Shown here one piece after another: positions 6,690-12,681 of a stretch of DNA of 12,728 bases. The DNA comes from Bacilli bacterium (lineage in GTDB: Bacteria; Bacillota_I; Bacilli_A; RF39; UBA660). The notes beneath the pieces were generated by a model that worked only from the letters and a program-made list of their open reading frames with translations, made no database searches and was not told the origin of the DNA. Location: contig JAQVNR010000040.1 in the NCBI GenBank assembly GCA_028703035.1, forward strand, positions 1 through 12,728, in the 5' to 3' direction. Positions within the stretch are counted from its first letter, which is position 1. Each line of letters opens with the position of its first letter. The position numbers and the translations under genes are program-made.

Positions 6690-8837
6690 ATGAAAAAAGA
6701 ATTTAATTTTAATTTTTTAGGAAGAAATATAACTGTTGAAATAGGAGAAGTAGCAAAACAAGCTGATGGTGCTGTTGTAGTTAGATATGAAGATACAGTC
6801 GTTTTAACAGCAGCTGTTATGAGTGATAATGTAGCTACTAGTGACTTCTTTCCTTTAACTGTTATGTATAATGAGAAATTATATTCAGCAGGTAAAATAC
6901 CTGGTGGATTTATTAAAAGAGAAGGAAGACCAAGTGATAATGCAACGCTTACTGCTCGTCTTATTGATCGACCAATAAGACCAATGTTTGCTGATAATTT
7001 TCGTAATGAAGTTCAAGTAATTAATACAGTATTATCAGTAAACCCAAATAATACCCCAGAAATGTGTGCATTATTTGGTTCATCACTTGCTTTAGGTATA
7101 TCAAGAATACCATTTGATGGACCGGTAGCTGGAGTAATAGTTGGCAAAATAGGTAAGAACTATATTATTAATCCAACCAGTGAAGAACTTGAACAAAGTG
7201 AAATGTCAGTAACTGTTGCTGGTACTAAAAATGATATTTGTATGATTGAAGCAGGAGCCAAAGAAGTAAGTGAGGCAGATATGTTAGAAGCTTTACTATT
7301 TGGTCAAGACTATATTAAACAACTATGTGAATTTCAAGAAGAAATTATCAAAGTTGTTGGCAAAGAAAAAGTAGAAGTAAAATTAGCTGAAGTACCAGCT
7401 GATTTAGAAAAAGAAGTTACTAAATATGCTGATGCAGATATGCTAGATGCAGTTCAAATTAAAAATAAATTAGAATCATATGCTACAATTGACAAAGTAA
7501 AAGAAGAAACAATTGAGCATTTTACTAATCTCTATCCTAAAGATGAAACAGTATCTAAAAACACAGAAACAATTGTTAATAATATTGAGGCAAAAGTAGT
7601 AAGAGACTTAATTACTAATAAAAAAATAAGACCAGATGGCAGAAAATTAGATGAGATAAGAGACTTATCAGCTTTAATTGACTTCTTACCAAGAACTCAT
7701 GGATCTGCCCTTTTTACTAGAGGACAAACCCAAGCCCTAGCAACAACAACATTAGGAGCTATAGGCGAGCATCAAATATTAGATGGTCTTGGAATTGAAG
7801 ACTCTAAAAGATTTATGCTTCACTATAACTTTCCCCAATTTTCAGTTGGAGAAACTGGAAGATATGGAGCTCCTGGTAGAAGAGAAATAGGTCATGGTGC
7901 CCTAGGCGAGAAAGCACTTTTCCATGTAATACCAAGTGAAGAAGAATTCCCATATACAATCAGAGTCGTAAGTGAAATCCTAGAAAGTAATGGATCATCT
8001 TCTCAAGCAAGTATTTGTGCAGGATGTTTAAGTTTAATGGCAGCAGGTGTTCCAATTAAAGCACCAGTTGCAGGAATCGCTATGGGACTAATTACTAAGG
8101 GTAAAAAATATTCAATCCTAACTGATATTGCTGGTATTGAAGATCATATGGGAGATATGGACTTTAAAGTAGCTGGAACTAAAGATGGTATAACCGCACT
8201 TCAAATGGATATCAAAATAAAGGGAGTTACCAAAAACATTTTAAAAGAATCTTTAGCTGAAGCGAAAAAAGCTAGAACAAAAATTTTAAAAGTTATGACA
8301 GACATAATACCTGAACCACGCAAAGAACTAAGTAAATATGCACCAAAAATAAAAATGATTACAATAGATCCAGAAAAGATTAAAGATGTCATTGGGCGTG
8401 GTGGAGAAATGATTACTAAAATAATTTTAGAAGCAAGTAATGTTACTTCAGTAAATGATAAAGACGCTGTTAAAGTAGATTTAGAAGATGACGGAAGAGT
8501 AATAGTTTATCATACCGACTATGACATAATTGATAAAACAATGGAAATGATTGAAAACGTTATTAAAGAAGTTGTACCAGGTGAAATATATGAAGCAGTA
8601 GTTGTAAAAGTAGAAGACTTTGGTTGCTTTGTAAGACTTTGGGAAGGTTGTGAAGGACTAGTCCATGTAAGTCAGCTTGCTCATGAACGGGTAAATAAAC
8701 CATCAGATGTTGTAAAATTAGGAGACACTATTATGGTTAAAGCCCAAGGATATGATAATAGAGGCCGACTTAACCTATCAAGAAAAGAAGCACTTCCTAA
8801 ACCAAAAATAAAAAAAGAAAAAACTGAAAAAGAGTAA
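6690..8837 (+). CDS. pnp: Polyribonucleotide nucleotidyltransferase (PNPase)
   Basis: 715 residues, full length. It is the 3'-to-5' phosphorolytic exoribonuclease that degrades mRNA and can add tails. In order: first RNase PH domain (VVRYEDTVVLTAAV, TARLIDRPIRPMF), helical linker, second RNase PH domain with TRGQTQALATTTLG, FSVGETGRYGAPGRREIGHG and the catalytic aspartate region TDIAGIEDHMGDMDFKVAGT, then a KH domain (IGRGGE, from residue 568) and an S1 domain (from about 631, GEIYEAVVVKVEDFGCFV to RLNLSRKEAL). A GTG at 6681 is in frame, but AAGTGG (6679-6684) fits better as the ribosome binding site for ATG 6690. The acidic/Lys-rich tail is normal. Confidence 0.96.
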   Translation: MKKEFNFNFLGRNITVEIGEVAKQADGAVVVRYEDTVVLTAAVMSDNVATSDFFPLTVMYNEKLYSAGKIPGGFIKREGRPSDNATLTARLIDRPIRPMFADNFRNEVQVINTVLSVNPNNTPEMCALFGSSLALGISRIPFDGPVAGVIVGKIGKNYIINPTSEELEQSEMSVTVAGTKNDICMIEAGAKEVSEADMLEALLFGQDYIKQLCEFQEEIIKVVGKEKVEVKLAEVPADLEKEVTKYADADMLDAVQIKNKLESYATIDKVKEETIEHFTNLYPKDETVSKNTETIVNNIEAKVVRDLITNKKIRPDGRKLDEIRDLSALIDFLPRTHGSALFTRGQTQALATTTLGAIGEHQILDGLGIEDSKRFMLHYNFPQFSVGETGRYGAPGRREIGHGALGEKALFHVIPSEEEFPYTIRVVSEILESNGSSSQASICAGCLSLMAAGVPIKAPVAGIAMGLITKGKKYSILTDIAGIEDHMGDMDFKVAGTKDGITALQMDIKIKGVTKNILKESLAEAKKARTKILKVMTDIIPEPRKELSKYAPKIKMITIDPEKIKDVIGRGGEMITKIILEASNVTSVNDKDAVKVDLEDDGRVIVYHTDYDIIDKTMEMIENVIKEVVPGEIYEAVVVKVEDFGCFVRLWEGCEGLVHVSQLAHERVNKPSDVVKLGDTIMVKAQGYDNRGRLNLSRKEALPKPKIKKEKTEKE

Positions 8838-8854
8838 ACAACACTCTTTTTATT
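8827..8854 (+). terminator. pnp terminator overlapping the stop codon
   Basis: AAAAAGAGT (8827-8835) pairs with ACTCTTTTT (8843-8851), 7-base loop containing most of the TAA stop. The A-rich 5' side and T-rich 3' side are as expected. Confidence 0.7.
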
Positions 8855-8882
8855 TGCTTAAACCATAAAAAAATAATATAAT
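8854..8882 (+). promoter_or_regulatory. Promoter of the hypervariable target gene
   Basis: TTGCTT (8854-8859), 17-base spacer, TATAAT (8877-8882); start expected near 8889. AGGAG (8895-8899) then precedes ATG 8908 by eight bases. The gene is thus an independent unit after the pnp terminator. Confidence 0.6.
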
Positions 8883-8907
8883 AAAATAAAAGATAGGAGC
8901 TAAAATA

Positions 8908-10704
8908 ATGAAAACAGTAAAAGTAATAAATAAAATATTAGCTGGAATAATAATTATAGCTGTATTTTTCTTAGTAGTAGGAGTAGCATACTCATATTAT
9001 GTTGCAAGATTAAGTGGAGCTGAAACTAAAACAAGTGTTACTGGAACTACCGGCGCCCTAAAAATGGAATACGATGGGGGACCCGAACTTATAGCTAGTA
9101 GTATAGCTCCATCAACAAACCCATTTATAACCAAAACATTTACTGTTAAAGGATATAATACATCAAATATTCAACTGTATTATCAAGTGAAAATAATAGT
9201 TGATGAAAATACATTTTCAGAAGATGCAATTACTTATACATTAACAGGGTCTAATACATCTGAAAATGGGAATCCTATTCCAAATATTACAACTAGAACT
9301 CCTATAAACCAAGAAACAATATCATTAGGTATCGGAAATTTCACTGATAATATAACCAATGTAGTTCATACTTATGAACTAAATCTTTACTTCTATCAAA
9401 CAGAAACTGATCAATTACAAGACTTAGGCAAAACATTCAAAGCTCATGTCACATTAGAAGATATTGATTATAGATTTGATGTTGAAAAAGGAGTAAATAG
9501 ACCTGTCTTATTTACAGGCATGACCCCAGTAATATGGGATGAATCTTTTAACGAAACAGAAACAACTTTTAATAACCCAGAGTGGTATGATTATAATGCT
9601 AAAAAATGGGCTAATGCTAAAACAGCTGATGGCTCATACTGGGTTTGGATACCAAGATATGCATATAAAATAACAAGTGGATATCAATCAAGTACAACCG
9701 GAACAATTGATATTAAATTTTTACGAGGTACAACAAATGATAATGATAGTAGCACAAATATAAAACCAACAGAAGAATATAATGCTGATACCAAAAATAC
9801 ATCAATGCATCACTTTCTTCATCCAGCTTTTGATGTAGAAGGCTCAAAACTTGGCTTTTGGATAGCGAAATATGAACCAACTGCTGCAGAAGGTGTAGTA
9901 TCAGGTGCTAGAAGTTGTGATTCAGCTGATAACGTTTCAACTAAAACAATAAAAGTTATACCAGGTGCAACAAGCTGGCGCTGTATAAATATATCAAATG
10001 CTTATAATGCTACATTAAATATGAAAACAAATTCAACATATGGCTGGTTATCAAGTAAAGTAAATCCTCATATGCTTACTAATATAGAATGGGGCGCAGT
10101 AACATACCTTTCTAAATCTACTTATGGAGCAAACACAAAAGAGATATGGAATAATGCCTATAATCAGTATCGGACAGGTTGTTCTGGAACCGGTGTAAAT
10201 GCAAACAGTGAATCTACATGTGTAGTATACAATACTACAGATGGTGTAAATGCTAGCACTACTCATAATATATATGGAGTATATGATATGAGTGGAGGAG
10301 CCTGGGAAAGAGTCATGGGAAATTACAATAATCTTCCTGCATCAAGTGGTTTTAATACCGTAGAATCAGTAACGAATATCCCAGCTAAATATATTAGTAG
10401 ATATACAACAGCAACAGAAGATTTATTAAATGGTGTTGGTATGGCATATGATACTACTATATATGGAGATGCAGTATATGAAACAAGCTATAATGCTTAT
10501 AGATATAATGGAACAGCCTGGGAAGGAAATGGAGCAGGTAGCTGGTACGGGGACTATTCTTACCTACCGCACACGTCCAATCCCTGGTTCTATCGGGGTG
10601 GTTATTGGGACAATGGTACCTACGCTGGCCTCTTCAGCTTCTACAATACGGTTGGCTATGCCAATGTCTACATCTCGTTTCGGCCTGTGGTCCGTGTCGG
10701 GTAG
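8908..10704 (+). CDS. Membrane-anchored FGE/C-type-lectin-fold protein, probable DGR target
   Basis: 598 residues. An uncleaved-looking N-terminal membrane segment (about 9-31, ILAGIIIIAVFFLVVGVAYSYY) would leave the rest outside. Residues about 40-190 form a beta-rich stretch resembling an immunoglobulin-like or TasA-type spacer (resemblance only). From about 240 it has the sulfatase-modifying-factor/FGE-like C-type-lectin pattern: WVWIPRYAY (245-253), GFWIAKYEPT (315-324), NIEWGAVTYLS, YDMSGGAWERVMGNY (459-473, the family's YDMSGNVWEWV motif), ending WFYRGGYWDNG...AGLF...SFRPVVRVG. Cysteines occur only in the middle. The last 54 codons differ sharply in base composition and look like a diversified variable region. 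DGR targets typically use this fold to bind diverse ligands. No sorting motif follows because the variable region is at the extreme C-terminus. The ligand is unknown. Confidence 0.8.
   Translation: MKTVKVINKILAGIIIIAVFFLVVGVAYSYYVARLSGAETKTSVTGTTGALKMEYDGGPELIASSIAPSTNPFITKTFTVKGYNTSNIQLYYQVKIIVDENTFSEDAITYTLTGSNTSENGNPIPNITTRTPINQETISLGIGNFTDNITNVVHTYELNLYFYQTETDQLQDLGKTFKAHVTLEDIDYRFDVEKGVNRPVLFTGMTPVIWDESFNETETTFNNPEWYDYNAKKWANAKTADGSYWVWIPRYAYKITSGYQSSTTGTIDIKFLRGTTNDNDSSTNIKPTEEYNADTKNTSMHHFLHPAFDVEGSKLGFWIAKYEPTAAEGVVSGARSCDSADNVSTKTIKVIPGATSWRCINISNAYNATLNMKTNSTYGWLSSKVNPHMLTNIEWGAVTYLSKSTYGANTKEIWNNAYNQYRTGCSGTGVNANSESTCVVYNTTDGVNASTTHNIYGVYDMSGGAWERVMGNYNNLPASSGFNTVESVTNIPAKYISRYTTATEDLLNGVGMAYDTTIYGDAVYETSYNAYRYNGTAWEGNGAGSWYGDYSYLPHTSNPWFYRGGYWDNGTYAGLFSFYNTVGYANVYISFRPVVRVG
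10531..10701 (+). other. Probable DGR variable region (VR)
   Basis: Residues 544-598 of the preceding gene. By my count GC is 93 of 171 (about 54%), against about 35% in the 100 bases before. Nine Tyr occur among the last 54 codons, with Asp, His, Ser, Val and Asn at the same kind of sites, and all are NNC or NNT codons (tac, tat, gac, cac, agc, gtc, gtt, aat). That is what adenine-specific mutation of AAC/AAT template codons gives. Between them lies an invariant-looking frame (W, RGG, W, NG, AGLF, ISFRPVV). Positions 10673-10702 contain no adenine, like the fixed homing end (IMH) of known DGRs. No template repeat is present here. Confidence 0.75.
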
Positions 10705-10706
10705 TA

Positions 10707-10731
10707 AAAATAATTTCGGAGAAATTATTTT
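10707..10731 (+). other. Perfect hairpin just after the variable region
   Basis: AAAATAATTTC (10707-10717), loop GGA, GAAATTATTTT (10721-10731): an 11-bp perfect inverted repeat beginning three bases after the stop codon. Known DGR targets carry a hairpin or cruciform just 3' of the VR that is needed for efficient homing. It could also act as a terminator, although the tail after it is not T-rich. Confidence 0.65.
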
Positions 10732-10733
10732 CC

Positions 10734-10775
10734 TGAGCCGAAAGGCTCCCTGTCAGCTATGCTGACCCTTGGAGC
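10734..10775 (+). repeat. Two-hairpin repeat element, copy 1
   Basis: TGAGCCGAAAGGCTC, then a GTCAGC-TAT-GCTGAC stem. The first part folds as GAGCC-GAAA-GGCTC with a GNRA loop (10735-10748). Alternatively GCTCC (10745-10749) pairs with GGAGC (10771-10775) around the second stem, so the two folds exclude each other. A second copy lies at 11005-11045. Confidence 0.7.
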
Positions 10776-10800
10776 GGAGCGACCTTTGGAGCGAAGCGAC
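10769..10800 (+). repeat. Tandem 15-base GC-rich repeats
   Basis: TTGGAGCGGAGCGAC (10769-10783) and TTGGAGCGAAGCGAC (10786-10800) differ at one base and are separated by two bases. They overlap the last stem strand of the two-hairpin element. Their composition stands out against the AT-rich surroundings. Confidence 0.7.
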
Positions 10801-11004
10801 TTTTAAACCCAAAGTACGTCCACTTGCTTTAAATAAAAGATAAGAACAAAGTATATCGCTTTTTGGAAGTGGAACACTTCCAAAAAGAACTTTTCTTTCA
10901 AAAAAGTTTTCCACAATAAAATAGGTAAAAATGATAAAATTATAATCGCAGATGCCTGCTACATGGTTCAATTTAGGTGGTAATTAGAGCAGTGGCAGTA
11001 ATCT
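10801..11004. other. Non-coding stretch with strong hairpins and a possible -10 box
   Basis: No gene is seen. A 13-bp perfect hairpin CTTTTTGGAAGTG (10859-10871), loop GAA, CACTTCCAAAAAG (10875-10887) is followed by a weaker one, AACTTTT (10888-10894) with AAAAGTT (10902-10908). GTGGAA (10869-10874) can also pair with TTCCAC (10909-10914), giving alternatives. TATAAT at 10941-10946 could be a -10 box for a leader RNA reaching the next gene, but no matching -35 is visible. Confidence 0.5.
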
Positions 11005-11045
11005 TGAGCCGAAAGGCTCACTTGTCAGCTATGCTGATGTTGAGC
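11005..11045 (+). repeat. Two-hairpin repeat element, copy 2
   Basis: Shares TGAGCCGAAAGGCTC and TGTCAGCTATGCTGA exactly with copy 1 (two 15-base blocks). The enclosing pair here is GCTCA (11016-11020) with TGAGC (11041-11045), where copy 1 has GCTCC with GGAGC: a compensatory C-G to A-T change. TTTTCC follows the last strand, so here the second fold resembles a weak terminator upstream of the alkylation repair gene. Confidence 0.7.
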
Positions 11046-11085
11046 TTTTCCAGTTAATTGTGTCTAATATAAGGAGTGTAAAAGT

Positions 11086-11763
11086 ATAAAAAAATATAGT
11101 GATTTTATAGATGAATTATTTTTATTAAAAGATGATAAGTATAAAGAGTTTTCTAGTAAGCTTGTTCTTAATTCTAAAGAGATGATTGGGGTAAATATAC
11201 CGGCTCTTAGAAAGATAGCTAAAGAGATAGATGATATAGATGGTTTTATATCTTGTTATCAAGGTTATTATTTTGAAGAGACTTTAGTTTTGGGTCTTGC
11301 ATTAGGTTATTTAAAAGATAAAGAATTACTTGCTAAGTATTTAATGTTTTATGTAGAAGAAATAACTGATTGGTCTTTATGTGATACTCCTGCTAGTAAT
11401 ATGAAGTTGATTAAAGATAATAATGAATATTTTTTTAGTTATATAGAAAATTTAATTAAAAGTGATAAAGAGTTTAGAGTAAGATTTGGACTAGTACTTC
11501 TTCTTAGTCATTATTTAAATGATAATTATATAGATTATATATTAGATGTAAGTACTCGTCTTAAGAGTGATAAGTATTATGTTAATATGGCATTATCATG
11601 GTTATTATGTGAGTGTTATATTAAATATAAATCTAAGACTGATAAATATATTAGTTCTAAGTATTTAGATAAGTTTGTACTTAATAAGACTATATCTAAG
11701 ATAAGTGATTCTTATAGAGTGAATATTAGTGATAAAGAGAATTTAAAGAAAAGAAGAGTTTAG
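11086..11763 (+). CDS. DNA alkylation repair protein (AlkD-like), apparent ATA start
   Basis: 225 residues if read from ATA 11086. It is a HEAT-repeat DNA glycosylase-like protein of the AlkD/YhaZ-type family that removes alkylated bases. Family motifs: KYSDFIDELFLLKDDKYKEF at the N-terminus, MIGVNIPALRKIAKEI (33-48), ITDWSLCDTPASNMKL (about 93-108), and KYYVNMALSWLLCECYIKY (163-181). The first ATG is at 11182, within the conserved MIGV motif, so starting there would delete about 32 family residues. The reading frame is open back to 11065 (TAA) and contains no ATG, GTG or TTG before 11182. AAGGAG (11071-11076) stands nine bases before ATA 11086, exactly where a start codon belongs. Either ATA is used or a former ATG was mutated. 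It meets the next gene tail to tail. Confidence 0.8.
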   Translation: MKKYSDFIDELFLLKDDKYKEFSSKLVLNSKEMIGVNIPALRKIAKEIDDIDGFISCYQGYYFEETLVLGLALGYLKDKELLAKYLMFYVEEITDWSLCDTPASNMKLIKDNNEYFFSYIENLIKSDKEFRVRFGLVLLLSHYLNDNYIDYILDVSTRLKSDKYYVNMALSWLLCECYIKYKSKTDKYISSKYLDKFVLNKTISKISDSYRVNISDKENLKKRRV

Positions 11764-11780
11764 TTCTTCTTTTCTTTAAA
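11742..11780. terminator. Bidirectional terminator shared by convergent genes
   Basis: TTTAAAGAAAAGAAGA (11742-11757) and its exact complement (11765-11780) form a 16-bp stem with the 7-base loop GTTTAGT. The loop region holds both stop codons: TAG (11761-11763) on the plus strand and TAA (11762-11760) on the minus strand. The A-rich/T-rich arms suit termination in both directions, although there is no separate T run. Confidence 0.65.
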
Positions 11781-12419
11781 GTGAGTATATAATGTAAATA
11801 TTAGAATCATAATTAGGGAAGTAAATATTACAACCATAAATGCTGCTGTTAAGTATTTTATCATATCTAGCATTACGATGTTTGCATAATATATATCTGT
11901 TATGTGCATTAATGGTACCATAAACATAGTATCAATAATAAATGCGATAAATATTGATAGACAGTAGCTTAAATATTTATTAGTATATTCTTTTAAGGCT
12001 TCATAAACTGATATTAAGATAGTATGTGAAAAGTAATAAGTTATTATAATGCCAATAATATTTAAATTGGGATAATGGATAATAATATTATTTATACTTA
12101 TACTATTTGGTGTAAATATCAATTGTATAGCACTATTTATATGTTCTGAATTTAAGTTTCCTGTGATACTTGATAGTATTGTAATAATTATTATAAATAA
12201 ATACATTGTATTAGTGCTTATTTTTATTAAATTCTTAGCGTCTTTTAGTTTAGTCCAGTTTATTATAAGAATAGGAAATAAAAAGGTAAATGCATAAATA
12301 AATAACGAAATAGAGACACTTAAACTAGGTGCTAAATAAATATATTTATCTTTAAATATAATCGCGGTAATTAAAAAAATTATATGCATCACACTAAGTG
12401 TTAAAGGACCCTTTTTCAT
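11760..12419 (-). CDS. Multi-spanning membrane protein, possibly VUT/YhhQ-type transporter
   Basis: 219 residues, mostly hydrophobic, with about six or seven membrane segments (for example PLTLSVMHIIFLITAIIF at the start, SLFIYAFTFLFPILIINW, a central SHTILISVYEAL helix, IFIAFIIDTMFMVPLM, and FMVVIFTSLIMILIFTLY near the end) and a Lys-rich cytoplasmic tail. The order and the IAF-ID-T-F segment remind me of the VUT (vitamin uptake / queuosine precursor transporter) family, but this is recognition by eye and not firm. The frame is open upstream to a TTG at 12467. ATG 12419 is preferred because AAGGTG precedes it by six bases. It is convergent with the alkylation repair gene, overlapping by four bases. 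Confidence 0.7.
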   Translation of the reverse strand: MKKGPLTLSVMHIIFLITAIIFKDKYIYLAPSLSVSISLFIYAFTFLFPILIINWTKLKDAKNLIKISTNTMYLFIIIITILSSITGNLNSEHINSAIQLIFTPNSISINNIIIHYPNLNIIGIIITYYFSHTILISVYEALKEYTNKYLSYCLSIFIAFIIDTMFMVPLMHITDIYYANIVMLDMIKYLTAAFMVVIFTSLIMILIFTLYTHFKEKKN

Positions 12420-12437
12420 CTTTTTCACCTTAATATA

Positions 12438-12467
12438 AATATACACTAAGATTATATAACTTGTCAA
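12438..12467 (-). promoter_or_regulatory. Promoter of the membrane protein gene
   Basis: On the minus strand, TTGACA (12467-12462), 18-base spacer, TATATT (12443-12438). The resulting leader would be only about 15 bases, with the ribosome binding site at its very start. Confidence 0.55.
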
Positions 12468-12482
12468 ACGAAAAATTTAGGA

Positions 12483-12590
12483 CTAGGCTTTTGTTTTTAT
12501 TTATGTTATATTTCTTAACTTCTGCAGCAAAAACGGGCAAACCCTCCCGAGTTTTGCAGTTGTATTTTCATAAACACCAACCTAGCCTAG
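12483..12590. ncRNA. Candidate structured RNA, strand unresolved
   Basis: CTAGGCT (12483-12489) pairs with AGCCTAG (12584-12590), enclosing three smaller stems: GTTA...TAAC near 12503-12517, a long imperfect stem CTGC...GCAG containing CGGG/CCCG (about 12523-12560), and a stem near 12561-12583. The last pairs better on the minus strand, where a G-U replaces an A-C mismatch. On the plus strand, the closing helix shares bases with the terminator at 12587-12609, as in a transcriptional riboswitch. I do not recognise a known class. Confidence 0.4.
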
Positions 12591-12609
12591 ATAACATCTA
12601 GCTTTTTTT
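12587..12609 (+). terminator. Rho-independent terminator
   Basis: CTAGAT (12587-12592), loop AAC, ATCTAG (12596-12601), then C and seven T. There is no plus-strand protein gene upstream for some 800 bases, so it would end a non-coding transcript or shield the downstream element from read-through. Confidence 0.6.
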
Positions 12610-12632
12610 GTCAAATTTCATTCAATTCGTTG

Positions 12633-12661
12633 TTGTGGAATGTCGAGTATTGTGTTATACT
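12633..12661 (+). promoter_or_regulatory. Promoter for the transposase-like gene
   Basis: TTGTGG (12633-12638), 17-base spacer, TATACT (12656-12661); start expected near 12668, about 14 bases before the ATG. Confidence 0.5.
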
Positions 12662-12681
12662 ATATATGGTAGGTAAAGTAT

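Noticed and set aside
10430..10765. 111-codon plus-strand ORF overlapping the variable region in another frame
   Set aside because: It is the shifted reading of the target gene, which has the family motifs, a promoter and a ribosome binding site in its own frame.
10753..10971. 72-codon minus-strand ORF
   Set aside because: Its reading comes from the GC-rich repeats and hairpins; no ribosome binding site and no recognisable domain.
10960..11020. Possible T-box leader (AGGTGGTAA followed by GAGC)
   Set aside because: Only the AGGTGGTA core resembles the T-box; the ACCGCG/ACACG part is mismatched, no stem I or specifier loop is visible, and the downstream gene is not an aminoacyl-tRNA or amino acid gene.
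10970..11040. tRNA-like fragments (GGTTCAATTT, AGAGCAGTGG)
   Set aside because: The pieces are in the wrong order and no cloverleaf with a 7-bp acceptor stem forms.
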